DNA of 64,000 nt from Psychrobacter immobilis (GTDB lineage: Bacteria > Pseudomonadota > Gammaproteobacteria > Pseudomonadales > Moraxellaceae): assembly GCA_904846145.1 (NCBI GenBank), contig CAJGZL010000001.1, positions 744,001-808,000 of the forward strand. The letters run 5' to 3'. Of the stretch, positions 8,570-18,271 are shown in pieces. The notes beneath the pieces are model-generated. The model was given only the letters and a program-made list of their open reading frames with translations. It ran no database searches and was not told the DNA's origin. The translations under genes and the position numbers were made by a program. Within the stretch, counting starts at the first letter, position 1; each line of letters begins with the position of its first letter.

Positions 8570-9649
8570 ATGAATACCTACTTTCTTGAGCCATTAATTA
8601 GCGCCTCGAACGCGGCGCAAACAGACAGCAGTATACAAATTCTGCCGCCTTGTGTACTGACTATCGGTAATTTTGATGGGGTGCATTTAGGACATCAAGC
8701 GATGCTAGCGCAAGTGCACGCTTTAGCTGATGAGCTAAAGATAAACTCAGCAGTGATGATATTTGAGCCGCAGCCTCGGGAGTTTTTTGCACCACAAAAA
8801 GCGCCTGCTCGCTTGACCAATTTAGCAGAGAAACAAGCGCTACTAGCAGAATATGGCGTTGAAAATTTGATAATAGCCAGCTTCGATAGTGAGTTTCGCG
8901 CTTTAAGTGCTAAAGAATTTGCTGATAGGTTAGCGCTACAGCTCAACGTGCAAGCGCTAGTGTTAGGCGATGACTTTCGCTTTGGTCATGACCGCACAGG
9001 TGATAGTCAGTTTTTGCGTGATTATGGTTTACAAGTGACTAATCTAGATACCGTTACTGATATCGTAAACAATAGTAGCCACAGTAACAATCAGAATAAT
9101 AGTGCTGAGCGAATCAGCTCAACCCGTGTCCGTGATTTACTATTAGCGGGTGATATAGCAGCAGCCAATCAACTATTAGGCCGTGATTATATGATCACAG
9201 GGGCCGTAGTACGTGGCGATCAGATTGGTCGTACTATGGACTTTCCGACTGCTAATATTGATTTGGCACGCATTAAGCCTGCACTGCATGGTATTTTTGC
9301 CGTCGATGTCGTGGCGCTTGATGATGATGGTCAAGTGATAGCTAATGGGCTTAATTCATTATCAGTTGATGGCAAACAAGGAATTACAGGTTTGCGCGCG
9401 CATAGCTTATTTGGTACGGCTAATATTGGCACTAGACCTTCGGTAGATAAACCCCATGAATGGCGTCTAGAAGTGCATTTCCCGCAGCTGCAAGCCGATC
9501 TTTATGGCAAAACCCTACAAGTGCGCTTTTTGCACTTTTTACATGGTGAACGTCATTATGATGGTCTGCAAGCCCTAAAATCAGGTATTCATAATGATGT
9601 GGCGGATCTATTAGCTTGGCGAGAACAACAGCTTGATCAGAAATTTTAA
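8570..9649 (+). CDS. ribF: bifunctional riboflavin kinase / FAD synthetase RibF
   Basis: Phosphorylates riboflavin to FMN and adenylylates FMN to FAD in the cytoplasm. The N-terminal nucleotidyltransferase domain (about 24-190) has GNFDGVHLGH (the HxGH signature) and ISSTRVRDLL. The C-terminal riboflavin kinase domain (about 205-355) has GRTMDFPTANI and ANIGTRPSVD. At 359 aa it is longer than usual because of a 20-aa N-terminal extension and an Asn/Ser-rich insertion (about 166-178, NSSHSNNQNNS) just before the ISSTR motif. Start and ribosome site are weak, so the first residues are uncertain. A terminator follows directly. Confidence 0.95.
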   Translation: MNTYFLEPLISASNAAQTDSSIQILPPCVLTIGNFDGVHLGHQAMLAQVHALADELKINSAVMIFEPQPREFFAPQKAPARLTNLAEKQALLAEYGVENLIIASFDSEFRALSAKEFADRLALQLNVQALVLGDDFRFGHDRTGDSQFLRDYGLQVTNLDTVTDIVNNSSHSNNQNNSAERISSTRVRDLLLAGDIAAANQLLGRDYMITGAVVRGDQIGRTMDFPTANIDLARIKPALHGIFAVDVVALDDDGQVIANGLNSLSVDGKQGITGLRAHSLFGTANIGTRPSVDKPHEWRLEVHFPQLQADLYGKTLQVRFLHFLHGERHYDGLQALKSGIHNDVADLLAWREQQLDQKF

Positions 9650-9677
9650 GATTATCATCTTAAGACTGATTAAACTT

Positions 9678-9709
9678 AAAAACCCATGACATTTGCGGCC
9701 ATGGGTTTC
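9678..9709 (+). terminator. Rho-independent terminator after ribF
   Basis: Stem AAACCCATG / CATGGGTTT with an 11-base loop and short T-tract, 29 bases after the ribF stop. Confidence 0.8.
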
Positions 9710-9744
9710 TTGCATTCAATATAGTTAAATTAATCTAAAACCAA

Positions 9745-9984
9745 TTATGCTGTCGGATGCATACGTACATTCAATTCATCAATGATCTCAACCCATACTG
9801 CATCTCTTTTCCACTCTTCTTGCAAGAACATACGCTGCTTGTCACTCCAAATCTTGGCATTGACTAATTCTTCGTCCGCAGATAATTTGTTTGCTTCAAT
9901 AAAATTATCAATAGCTTCATCTGAGCTATCTAATCCTAGCTGCGCAAATAAATCATTAATACTATAATTCGGCTCACCTAACAT
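9745..9984 (-). CDS. DUF2789 family protein
   Basis: A 79-aa acidic soluble protein matching DUF2789 by its layout: NDLFAQLGLDSSDEAID near the N-terminus, an IxxxKLSADEELxxAKIW centre, and a Trp-rich end (RDAVWVEIIDELNVRMHPTA). The family is found in gammaproteobacteria and has no known function. GGAGA lies upstream of the ATG. It is monocistronic, convergent with ribF, and the ribF terminator lies between them. Confidence 0.8.
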   Translation of the reverse strand: MLGEPNYSINDLFAQLGLDSSDEAIDNFIEANKLSADEELVNAKIWSDKQRMFLQEEWKRDAVWVEIIDELNVRMHPTA

Positions 9985-10162
9985 AGTGTCTCTCCTTAAT
10001 GTTGTTATTAACTTTATCGTTTAAATTTTAATCTTTACAAATAAACCTCAATGCTTAAATACTTACTCAGTGTAGCAAGCTGACTTTTAAATGCTGTTAT
10101 CCATCGTTATTAATTGTGTTAACAACAGGTTTTATACTGCAATGGTAATAATAATTTATAGC

Positions 10163-10199
10163 ACAAAAAAAGCCCTACTATAACTAGTAAGGCTTTTTT
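10163..10199. terminator. bidirectional terminator downstream of mdh
   Basis: A-tract, near-perfect stem (AAAAAAAGCC ... GGCTTTTTT with inner TACTA/TAGTA) and T-tract. It starts about 20 bases beyond the mdh stop on the minus strand. Confidence 0.85.
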
Positions 10200-10221
10200 C
10201 ATACGCTATACAATAATCAGC

Positions 10222-11205
10222 TTATGGCAGCAAATGCGATACAGCATCACGCTCTTCGCTAAGCTCTTGCTCTGTAGCTGCCATCTTCTCTTTTGAGAAG
10301 TCAGAAGTTACATCAACGCCTTCAACGATAGACCAATCACCATTACTACAAGTACAAGGGAATGAGTAGATCAAGCCTTTAGCGATACCGTATTCGCCGT
10401 TTGAGTAGACACCCATAGATACCCAATCATCGCCTTCAGTACCCATTACCCACGTACGTACATGTGCAATAGCAGCGTTAGCAGCAGAAGCTGCAGATGA
10501 GGCGCCACGTGCTTTAATGATTGCCGCACCACGTTTTTGTACTTCTGGGATATAAGTGTTTTCGTACCAATCACGATCTACTAAATCTAACGCAGGCTTA
10601 CCGTTGACTGTACAAGCGGTTAGGTCAGGATACTGAGTCGATGAATGGTTGCCCCAGATGATCATCTTTTTCACATCATTAACGGTGCTTTCAGTCTTTT
10701 CAGCTAACTGCGCTATACCGCGGTTATGATCTAAACGAGTCATTGCCGTAAAGTTACGTGGATCCAAATCTGGTGCGTTACGCTGAGCAATAACCGCATT
10801 GGTGTTTGCAGGATTACCTACAACTAACACTTTTACATCACGGCTTGCAACGTCATTCAAGGCTTTGCCTTGTGCTGAGAAAATCGCCGCGTTGGCTTCT
10901 AATAAGTCTTTACGCTCCATACCTGGGCCACGTGGACGTGAGCCTACTAATAAAGCATATTCGACATCTTTAAACGCAACTTTAGCATCATCAGTCTGAA
11001 CAATATCTGTCAATAAAGGGAATGCACAGTCTTGTAGTTCCATAACCACACCCTTTAGGGCGTCAAGTGCTGGGGTAATTTCAAGCAAATTTAAAATAAC
11101 TGGCTGATCTTTACCTAGCATCTCACCTGAGGCAATACGGAATAACATTGCATAACTGATATTACCAGCGGCACCGGTCACGGCAACACGTATAGGCTGT
11201 TTCAT
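10222..11205 (-). CDS. mdh: malate dehydrogenase
   Basis: NAD-dependent oxidation of malate to oxaloacetate in the TCA cycle, cytoplasmic. The 327 aa and motifs fit the 'type 2' MDH found in Moraxellaceae and Burkholderia, not the E. coli type. Visible motifs: [10 protein letters not shown] (residues 11-20) for NAD, substrate arginines in [11 protein letters not shown] (91-100), LDHNRG (158-163) and the catalytic His187 in [12 protein letters not shown]. It is monocistronic, with its own terminator just downstream. Confidence 0.97.
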   Translation of the reverse strand: MKQPIRVAVTGAAGNISYAMLFRIASGEMLGKDQPVILNLLEITPALDALKGVVMELQDCAFPLLTDIVQTDDAKVAFKDVEYALLVGSRPRGPGMERKDLLEANAAIFSAQGKALNDVASRDVKVLVVGNPANTNAVIAQRNAPDLDPRNFTAMTRLDHNRGIAQLAEKTESTVNDVKKMIIWGNHSSTQYPDLTACTVNGKPALDLVDRDWYENTYIPEVQKRGAAIIKARGASSAASAANAAIAHVRTWVMGTEGDDWVSMGVYSNGEYGIAKGLIYSFPCTCSNGDWSIVEGVDVTSDFSKEKMAATEQELSEERDAVSHLLP

Positions 11206-11475
11206 AAAATACTCCCTAATTGATTATTAGATATCTTTTTAAATAGCAACGCTTTTAAATAGCCATTCTCTAAATCAAAATTTCTCACAATGATTTTGGA
11301 TGACAACTCTTGACCACCCTTTGATGGGCTAATTTACATAACATCAATTGCAAATCGCAGCTAGTGTAGCACCTCAAATGCTGCATCGTCTAGGGACATC
11401 ATGGGGCTTAATACAGATGATATTGTTACATTTTAATTGTTAACTATTAAAAGTAGTGAAATATATTACCGAGCG

Positions 11476-12252
11476 CTACTTGCCACCTGAGATTATAAAG
11501 TTGCTACCGCAATTATTTACGGGTTGACTACAACTACTAAACTGGCTGCCCTCATAGCAAATATGGACATCAGTCAATATAGGCTGGCGACGATTGCCAT
11601 CTTGGCAAATCAAATCGATACTTGATGATGACATTCCACTATTAAGGCGAGTCATCTGTCCGATAAAACGAGATTTAGACACTGTATAGCTGTTACCAGT
11701 ATTGAGCTCACTAGGGAGCTTTAAATCACCTGCAAGGCTTACAATTTGACGGAAATAGCTGTTAGCACTAAACGGGCTACAAGCGCCATAGCGTTGCCAT
11801 GCTTGGCTGCGCACGGCATTATCTGGCATGATACGATTGACCACTTTTAATTGTAATGGCGTCAAATCAGGTTCACTACCCCGCCCACAGCGAGTGCCAT
11901 AACCCAAATTCAGACCTGACACTGTCAGTGAATAACCCTCTAGACATTGACGCATACGCGCACGCGTCGGTTGCAGCTTACATAGCGCAGGGGTCATCTC
12001 AATCATCAGAACGCGCTGACCCGACTTAGCCACGCTAGCAGCCTGTGCTGGCATCGCCATAAATGCAGATATAGATAATAGACTGACTATCCGACTTGCT
12101 GTATGAAATGCTGAATACTGTTGCTGTAAGCATCGAGGTTTTTTAGTAAAGCACAGACACGCTTGTCTAACCAGCTGACGATCAGTGGCTATATATCTCA
12201 GCGCTGCTCTACACTTTGGCAACGTCGGCAATTTTGGATATTTATTTGTCAT
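11476..12252 (-). CDS. exported RNase T2-like protein lacking catalytic histidines
   Basis: A 258-aa protein from the ATG at 12252 (a TTG at 12270 is also possible). A hydrophobic signal segment ends in AQA, but it is preceded by about 50 basic residues, an unusually long n-region. The mature part follows the RNase T2 layout: an N-terminal LMIEMTPALC strand, SLTVSGLNLGYGTRCG where T2 enzymes have the CAS I HGLWP motif, and QAWQRYGACSPFSANSYF where they have CAS II HEWxKHGTCS. Both catalytic His positions are replaced, while disulfide-type Cys residues remain. I infer a catalytically inactive T2 fold, perhaps binding RNA or another ligand in the periplasm. Family assignment is by eye. It stands alone between mdh and slt. 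Confidence 0.6.
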   Translation of the reverse strand: MTNKYPKLPTLPKCRAALRYIATDRQLVRQACLCFTKKPRCLQQQYSAFHTASRIVSLLSISAFMAMPAQAASVAKSGQRVLMIEMTPALCKLQPTRARMRQCLEGYSLTVSGLNLGYGTRCGRGSEPDLTPLQLKVVNRIMPDNAVRSQAWQRYGACSPFSANSYFRQIVSLAGDLKLPSELNTGNSYTVSKSRFIGQMTRLNSGMSSSSIDLICQDGNRRQPILTDVHICYEGSQFSSCSQPVNNCGSNFIISGGK

Positions 12253-12426
12253 AAGTAATAAAACGGTCAAAGGTTATTAAACAATGGCAATAGTCTTATG
12301 TAGCAATACTTGGAATAAGCATAGTTACTATTATCATGTTAACAAAACGCTTTTTTTTATATATAGCAAAATCGTAAGCTTACTAACAAATAACGACTAA
12401 ATATCTTTATAAGCTTAGCCCATCAC

Positions 12427-12465
12427 AACAAAGCCATTAGCAAATAATCGCTAATGGCTTTGTTA
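12427..12465. terminator. terminator downstream of slt
   Basis: A 14-bp perfect stem (ACAAAGCCATTAGC / GCTAATGGCTTTGT) with an 8-base loop, 25 bases past the slt stop on the minus strand. The T-tract is short. Confidence 0.7.
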
Positions 12466-12489
12466 GATCTTAATATCATACTGACTAAG

Positions 12490-14625
12490 TTAAAAAGCGG
12501 CTGGAATAGTACCCATACGCTGAGTGATAGGCTGAGGACGACCTAACAAGCTACTATAGACAGTGGCGTTTTCCATCACATGCTTGACATAATTACGAGT
12601 CTCAGGATAGGCGATTGACTCAACATATTGGTCAGCATCTAGCGTGCCATAAACGGGCTGCCAGCGTTTGGCCTTATTAGGGCCTGCGTTATACCCTGCT
12701 GTTGCTAATACTGGCTGATAATTGAGCTTGGCCAAGATATCGCTCATATACCACGTGCCGTAACGAATATTGGTATCACCGCTATTAGCATTACTTGAGC
12801 TATAGGATTCACCAAGCTTACGAGCGATGTATTTTGCCGTATCGGGCATAATCTGCATCAAGCCACTAGCCCCAACACCTGAGCGGGCATTAGTCACAAA
12901 ACGGCTCTCTTGGCGCATAATGCCGTAGGCCCACGCAGGATCAATACCGGCTGACTGGCTATAACGCACTACTTGCGATTGGTGCGGCATCGGATGCGAT
13001 AGCGCCAAGCTGCTCGCTCTATCAGTGTTATCTGCGGCATAAACCGCACGATCTAGCCAGCCCATATCATGAGCTTGCAAGGCGGCGGCAATAATCAAAT
13101 TGTCATCACGATTATCACGCGCAACTTTTACTGCCCAGTTCCATTCGCGATTGGCATAGGCACGGCTGGCATCACCATTATACAAGGCAAAGGCGCGAGC
13201 AAAGTTGGGGTCTTGCATGGCGCGATTGCGATCAGCACCGCTGACATTCGGTAGATTACTACCTCCCAAGCTACTGACATCAAAACGCTGACCGACTTTG
13301 TCTTTTGCCATCAAGCCGTAGTATTCATTACTCTTAGCTAAGTTTTGATACATTCTCTTAGCAGTGCTCTTTTTGTTATTATCACCTGATTGCTCGTAAG
13401 CGCGCGCTAGCCAATACTGCCATTGATTATCCTTTTGGGTCTCAGCATCCATCCTAGCGATCGCTTGGGCCACATCATCCCAGCGGCTAAAGCGAATGGC
13501 TGCCATCGCGTAATCTTCGGCTTCTTCAAAATTAAAGTCAGCGTCTAAGCTATTACGGAACCAGTCTACCGCCTCGCTATTGAAACCATCATCAGTATTG
13601 TGACCCATGCGCTCTACACCAAGAATACGATAGGCATAGCGGCGTGTGTCATCATCTAGTAAACGCGTAGCGCGCTGGTTGTCTTGTTTAACATCAAAGT
13701 CCAGCTGTATAGCAGCCTCACGATAAGACTTATCTGCCAAACGCCCCATCGCGTACAAATACAAGTATTGATTCATCTGGCTATTAGGCTGCATACCAAA
13801 ACGACTAAAAAACGAGGTCGGACTTAGCTGAATTTCGCTAAGCGCTGAATAAGGAATTGAAACCCCTAGACGTGAAGACAACGACATTATATCGCCCGTT
13901 TTGCCTTTACGTAGCATACGCTTGAGACGTGCCACGCGATCTTGATTGCTAATAAGCGCATTATTATTCATCTCGCTCGCTAGCTGCTCGCATAATGCAG
14001 GTTGCTTAAGCGTTTTGAGCCAAACGTCAGATTTGGCCGCCATAGCACGCATAGTATCGCCACCATTATTGAACCCGAGGGCAATCGCACAGCGCTCACT
14101 AGCATCAGCATTGGTAATCAGGTTTGCCACTTGACGTACCGCTGCATAATCGCCTGAAGCCGCTTTGGTCTCGGCAAAGTCAGCGGCTAGCTTTTCTGCC
14201 ATAACGGTATTAGGGTATTGACGGACAAACTGTGAAACGCTAGCAGCGCTTTGAGAGCCTATATCCAAATTCATGCGCCAATATGTTGGATACATCGCAA
14301 ACAAACCACCGCTCATCTGCTGCTCATAACCATAAAGCGCACTAGTATCACCGCGATTTTCCGCTTGGGCAGCGGCATTAAAGGCGCTGACACTACTGTC
14401 TTGGTTATAGCTATTGCCTGACTGATAGCCAGTCTCTCCTTGATAGCTCTCATTATCGCCCCATGTCAGCTCCGCACAAGCCACTTGCGATAACCCAAGC
14501 GCACTCATTGCCGTAGCTAAGCTCAACGCACTCACTCTTAAAGTACTGGCATTAAAACGCTTATCAAAACGCTTAGTGAACGTGTCACTTTTTTGCAAAG
14601 TATTAGGCTGGTGCTGCTTTGGCAT
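12490..14625 (-). CDS. slt: soluble lytic murein transglycosylase (Slt70-like)
   Basis: Periplasmic enzyme that cleaves the MurNAc-GlcNAc bond with formation of 1,6-anhydro-MurNAc, the product later handled by AmpD. It has 711 aa with a signal peptide ending near VACAE. A long alpha-superhelical region (about 60-540) carries many paired-helix repeats. The C-terminal SLT domain (about 550-690) has MRQESRF with catalytic Glu573, SGLMQIMPDTA and ATAGYNAGPNKA. A good ribosome site (AGAGAG) precedes the ATG. Monocistronic; the next gene upstream, miaB, is divergent. Confidence 0.93.
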   Translation of the reverse strand: MPKQHQPNTLQKSDTFTKRFDKRFNASTLRVSALSLATAMSALGLSQVACAELTWGDNESYQGETGYQSGNSYNQDSSVSAFNAAAQAENRGDTSALYGYEQQMSGGLFAMYPTYWRMNLDIGSQSAASVSQFVRQYPNTVMAEKLAADFAETKAASGDYAAVRQVANLITNADASERCAIALGFNNGGDTMRAMAAKSDVWLKTLKQPALCEQLASEMNNNALISNQDRVARLKRMLRKGKTGDIMSLSSRLGVSIPYSALSEIQLSPTSFFSRFGMQPNSQMNQYLYLYAMGRLADKSYREAAIQLDFDVKQDNQRATRLLDDDTRRYAYRILGVERMGHNTDDGFNSEAVDWFRNSLDADFNFEEAEDYAMAAIRFSRWDDVAQAIARMDAETQKDNQWQYWLARAYEQSGDNNKKSTAKRMYQNLAKSNEYYGLMAKDKVGQRFDVSSLGGSNLPNVSGADRNRAMQDPNFARAFALYNGDASRAYANREWNWAVKVARDNRDDNLIIAAALQAHDMGWLDRAVYAADNTDRASSLALSHPMPHQSQVVRYSQSAGIDPAWAYGIMRQESRFVTNARSGVGASGLMQIMPDTAKYIARKLGESYSSSNANSGDTNIRYGTWYMSDILAKLNYQPVLATAGYNAGPNKAKRWQPVYGTLDADQYVESIAYPETRNYVKHVMENATVYSSLLGRPQPITQRMGTIPAAF

Positions 14626-15083
14626 ACGGACTCTCTTTATAATATATAATGATCAATGATTCGGTATAGATAACTTAATATAGATAGCGCTATAAAATTT
14701 ATAAGCTGCTCAGGCGCTTATCATACTATATTAATTTCACTTACCACTATCCCCTTTACCTTTCATCAATAAAGAGGACAGTGGCGAGCAACACAACCGT
14801 GATAGGACTGACAACACTTAGATAAATCGTGCTATTCATAGCGATAGTGTTGTGACAATTACTAACAGTCAAAACAAAGCAATGGTTTTGAAGCGTTATG
14901 ATTGTTTTAACTTTTAATGAGATTAACAGTTAGATAAGCAATTGATACTATTGTAATTAATTTATCATGATTGTCGCTGTCAGTCTAAGCTTCTTTTTCA
15001 CTTTATCAGCCAATTATGATAAAATGCGTCACCATTAATGGCCTGTTGCCGCTATATTTGTTTATTAATCATGGATCTTCTTT
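14626..15083. other. 458-bp divergent intergenic region between slt and miaB
   Basis: It should hold promoters for both genes. TATGATAAAAT lies about 65 bases before miaB and could serve as its -10 region. The only strong structure is the inverted repeat at 14811-14853. No frame with a convincing start was seen. Confidence 0.4.
14811..14853. repeat. inverted repeat between slt and miaB
   Basis: ACAACACT pairs with AGTGTTGT, and inside it ATCG pairs with CGAT, leaving a roughly 11-base loop. There is no T-tract, so it is not an ordinary terminator. It might be an operator or part of a small RNA. Confidence 0.4.
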
Positions 15084-16574
15084 ATGAGTGTTACTGTATT
15101 TAATCCGCGCACCAATGATAATGCAGATACCGCACCTGCTGTCTCTACAGTCGTAGCGCCCTCTTTCATGGAAATATCAGAACCAGCTTCAGCGACAGCG
15201 CCAACCAGCAAAAAAGTTTTTATCGCCACGCAAGGCTGTCAGATGAACGTCTATGATTCTGATAAAATGCTCGACGTGCTTGGCGATTCGCACGGTATGC
15301 AGGTCACTCATAATATCGATGAAGCTGACGTACTCTTGATGAATACCTGCTCAATCCGCGAAAAAGCTCAGGAAAAGGTGTTTTCTGAGCTTGGACGCTG
15401 GCGTAAATTGAAAGAAAAACGCCCTGATTTAGTCATCGGTGTTGGTGGCTGCGTGGCCTCGCAAGAAGGCGATAACATTCAAAAACGCGCGCCTTATGTC
15501 GATATGGTTTTTGGTCCGCAAACTTTGCATCGCCTGCCAGAGTTGTACGACCAATCTAATGAGCAAAAAGACATTGCGCCCAAGAATCGTATCGGTACGA
15601 TGGATATCTCCTTTCCTAGTATTGAGAAGTTTGACTTTTTGCCTGAGCCAAAAGTTGATGGTTTCAAAGCCTTTGTCTCCATTATGGAGGGCTGCTCAAA
15701 GTATTGCTCATTTTGCGTCGTGCCTTATACACGCGGTGAAGAATTATCACGTCCACTCGATGATGTGTTGGCTGAGATCGATAGTCTTGCCATGCAGGGC
15801 GTACGTGAGATTAATCTATTAGGTCAAAACGTCAACGGCTATCGCGGCGAAAAGGACGACGGTAGCATTTGTCATTTTGCTGAGCTATTGCATTATGTCT
15901 CGCATGTCGATGGCGTTGAGCGTATCCGCTATACTACTAGCCATCCATTAGAATTTACCGATGATATTATCGATGCTTATGCGCAGCTCCCAGAGCTAGT
16001 CTCGCACTTGCATCTACCTGTACAAAGTGGCTCGAACGCGATACTTGCGGCGATGAAACGTAACCATACTATCGATGTCTACACCACTCAAATCGAAAAA
16101 CTCAAAGCGGTGCGCCCTGATATTCATCTGTCCAGTGACTTTATTATTGGTTTCCCTGGTGAGACCGATCAAGACTTTCAGGATACGCTTAATTTAGCAA
16201 AAGATTTAAACTTCGATCATTCTTATAGCTTTATTTACTCCAAGCGTCCCGGCACGCCAGCGGCAGAATTGCCTGATGATGTCAGTTTCACCACCAAAAA
16301 AGCGCGCTTGGCAGAATTTCAAAAGGTAATCATCGACTCGACACTCGCCAAGTCGCATGAGATGGTTGGCACTACGACCCGCGTACTCGTCGAGCAAGTC
16401 GCCAATCGCCATCCTGATTGCTTAATCGGTACGGCAGATAATACCCGTACGGTGATGTTCCCGTATGATGAAAGTAGAATGGATGAGCTACTGGGTAAAA
16501 TCGTCAGCGTACGCGTGACTGATTTTGTCAGTCCGCATATGGTTAAGGGTGAATTGGTTGAGGTGTTGGCTTAA
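15084..16574 (+). CDS. miaB: tRNA-2-methylthio-N6-dimethylallyladenosine synthase MiaB
   Basis: Radical-SAM methylthiotransferase acting on i6A37 of tRNAs reading UNN codons. The N-terminal domain (about 44-160) supplies Cys52 (TQGCQMN), Cys89 (NTCSIRE) and Cys123 (GGCVASQ) for one 4Fe-4S cluster. The radical SAM motif has Cys204, Cys208 and Cys211 ([12 protein letters not shown]). A TRAM-like RNA-binding end covers about 425-496. At 496 aa it has a roughly 40-residue Ala/Thr/Pro-rich N-terminal extension, absent from E. coli MiaB. The ATG at 15084 has a weak ribosome site (ATCTTCTTT), so a later start near the conserved KKVF (residues 43-46) cannot be excluded. Confidence 0.96.
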   Translation: MSVTVFNPRTNDNADTAPAVSTVVAPSFMEISEPASATAPTSKKVFIATQGCQMNVYDSDKMLDVLGDSHGMQVTHNIDEADVLLMNTCSIREKAQEKVFSELGRWRKLKEKRPDLVIGVGGCVASQEGDNIQKRAPYVDMVFGPQTLHRLPELYDQSNEQKDIAPKNRIGTMDISFPSIEKFDFLPEPKVDGFKAFVSIMEGCSKYCSFCVVPYTRGEELSRPLDDVLAEIDSLAMQGVREINLLGQNVNGYRGEKDDGSICHFAELLHYVSHVDGVERIRYTTSHPLEFTDDIIDAYAQLPELVSHLHLPVQSGSNAILAAMKRNHTIDVYTTQIEKLKAVRPDIHLSSDFIIGFPGETDQDFQDTLNLAKDLNFDHSYSFIYSKRPGTPAAELPDDVSFTTKKARLAEFQKVIIDSTLAKSHEMVGTTTRVLVEQVANRHPDCLIGTADNTRTVMFPYDESRMDELLGKIVSVRVTDFVSPHMVKGELVEVLA

Positions 16575-16600
16575 AACTTTAGAAGAAATTTAAGGTAATA

Positions 16601-16639
16601 AAGAAAGCCGTTCGCTATTAGATAGTGAACGGCTTTTTC
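16601..16639. terminator. terminator between miaB and the 81-aa gene
   Basis: Stem AAAGCCGTTC / GAACGGCTTT with A-tract before and T-tract after, so it can serve both convergent genes. Confidence 0.85.
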
Positions 16640-16663
16640 GGTAAATATTAAAATTAGTTATCA

Positions 16664-16909
16664 TTACTCTGATAACCAATCCGTTTGACGCAATCGCTGC
16701 TTAGTCTCGCGACGGCGTTTTTTGCGGACGATATTGATATCCTCTTTTTCGTGAATACCGCCTTTTCTTAACAACGGATCTAGCGCCAAATAATTGCGTG
16801 GTTTGACAGCGCCCAACGTTTGCTGACTTGCATTATTATCGGCATCATTTTTCTGTTCTAACTGGCGCTCAATTTGTTTGGCTTTTTTTAGAGTTTGTTC
16901 TAAGCTCAT
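16664..16909 (-). CDS. small basic hypothetical protein, 81 aa
   Basis: I do not recognise a family. The protein has an N-terminal helical, Lys/Glu-rich segment (about 1-22), a polar linker, a central NYLALDPLLRKGGIHEKEDI block, and a very basic C-terminus (RKKRRRETKQRLRQTDW), which could bind nucleic acid. There is no signal or membrane segment. It lies 147 bases downstream of rtcB on the same strand, with a hairpin between, so co-transcription is doubtful. The start is supported by a purine-rich stretch (GATAAAAAA) upstream. Confidence 0.6.
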   Translation of the reverse strand: MSLEQTLKKAKQIERQLEQKNDADNNASQQTLGAVKPRNYLALDPLLRKGGIHEKEDINIVRKKRRRETKQRLRQTDWLSE

Positions 16910-17005
16910 TTTTTTATCCTAATTTTCTATTTTTAATCAGTTCTCTTACCATTTTTATTCACGTATGGATAATTCATAAATTTCTCCTAAGTCTTTATAT
17001 GTGAA

Positions 17006-17035
17006 GAGCTTTGCTTTAACTGAATAACAAAGCTC
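17006..17035. terminator. hairpin after rtcB, possible weak terminator
   Basis: GAGCTTTG / CAAAGCTC, 8-bp stem with 14-base loop, 22 bases past the rtcB stop. It lacks a U-tract in either direction, so termination is uncertain. Confidence 0.4.
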
Positions 17036-17056
17036 AGAACACAATTTGAAATGCTA

Positions 17057-18271
17057 TTAACCTTTGATACACATCACTTGCTTTAGTGTATGCACCACTT
17101 CCACCAAGTCACTTTGATTGGCCATAACCTCGTCGATATCCTTGTACGCGCTAGGTATTTCATCGATGACGCCTTTGTCTTTACGACATTCAACGCCATC
17201 AGTTTGCGCCTTTAATTCATCGATGGTAAAGGCACGCATCGCCTTGCCTCGGCTCATCTTGCGCCCTGCCCCATGGGAGCAAGAACAGAACGATTCACTA
17301 TCACCAAGTCCACGCACGATAAACGACTTGGCGCCCATTGAGCCGGGGATAATCCCTAACTCGCCTGCATAAGCGCTGATTGCGCCTTTGCGCGTGACAT
17401 AGACTTGCTCACCAAAGTGCACTTCTTCATTGACATAGTTATGATGGCAATTAATCGCCTCTTTGGTTAATTGAAACCTAGGCAAACCGACTTGTGGTGA
17501 CTGCAAAGCCTTAATGACCAAACGCATCATCTCGCGGCGGTTTTCTAGTGCGTAATCTTGCGCCCACTCGACCGCTTCGAGGTAATCGTCAAAACTGTTC
17601 GAGCCTGCAGCAAAGTAAGACAGATCACGATCAGGCACATGACCAAAGCGCGATTGACGCTCTTTTTTGGCAAGGTTAATAAAGTACTGTCCGATGCAAT
17701 TACCGATGCCGCGACTACCAGAATGTAGCATGACCCAGACATCGTTGTTCTCATCTAAACACAACTCGATAAAGTGATTACCACCGCCTAGTGTGCCGAT
17801 TTGCTTGGCCCACGTGCGCTCAAACCCTCGGAGCATCTTGAGCAAACCTGGATGCTTGTCAGTGATAGGCTTGAGGCGTTTCGCAAGCGGGTCAAGCGTT
17901 GAGTGCTTAGCTTGAATTTGCTTATGCATATTAAAACCGACAGGCACTTGCTGCTCAACCGCCAAGCGTACTGTTTTTAAGCTATCAGTTAAGTCACTTG
18001 CCGTCAGTGACAGGCGCACTGCATTCATACCGCAGCCAATATCGACCCCAACGGCTGCTGGGATAATGGCAGATTTGGTCGGAATCACGCTACCGACCGT
18101 CGCACCTTTACCGACATGCACATCGGGCATTACTGCGATGTGGGAATGCACAAACTCCAGCTGCGCTAAATTGCGCAATTGCTGTAAAGCGCCTTGCTCG
18201 ACATCCGTGGTATAAATTTTGACAGGGACGCCGTGTTTACCGCTTTTATTTAATACTAATTGAATACTCAT
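17057..18271 (-). CDS. rtcB: RNA-splicing ligase RtcB
   Basis: GTP- and Mn-dependent ligase joining 2',3'-cyclic phosphate or 3'-phosphate RNA ends to 5'-OH ends. It has 404 aa, near the usual length. Metal and active-site residues are visible: Asp77 and Cys80 (VDIGCGMN), His166 (GGGNHFIE), His183 (LHSGSRG), His276/His277 (NCHHNYV) and the guanylylated His333 in SCSHGAGR. No rtcA, rtcR or archease gene is adjacent, so this is not the E. coli rtcBA arrangement. It may act in RNA damage repair after tRNA or rRNA cleavage. It is preceded by a 693-bp region containing a candidate small ORF. Confidence 0.96.
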   Translation of the reverse strand: MSIQLVLNKSGKHGVPVKIYTTDVEQGALQQLRNLAQLEFVHSHIAVMPDVHVGKGATVGSVIPTKSAIIPAAVGVDIGCGMNAVRLSLTASDLTDSLKTVRLAVEQQVPVGFNMHKQIQAKHSTLDPLAKRLKPITDKHPGLLKMLRGFERTWAKQIGTLGGGNHFIELCLDENNDVWVMLHSGSRGIGNCIGQYFINLAKKERQSRFGHVPDRDLSYFAAGSNSFDDYLEAVEWAQDYALENRREMMRLVIKALQSPQVGLPRFQLTKEAINCHHNYVNEEVHFGEQVYVTRKGAISAYAGELGIIPGSMGAKSFIVRGLGDSESFCSCSHGAGRKMSRGKAMRAFTIDELKAQTDGVECRKDKGVIDEIPSAYKDIDEVMANQSDLVEVVHTLKQVMCIKG

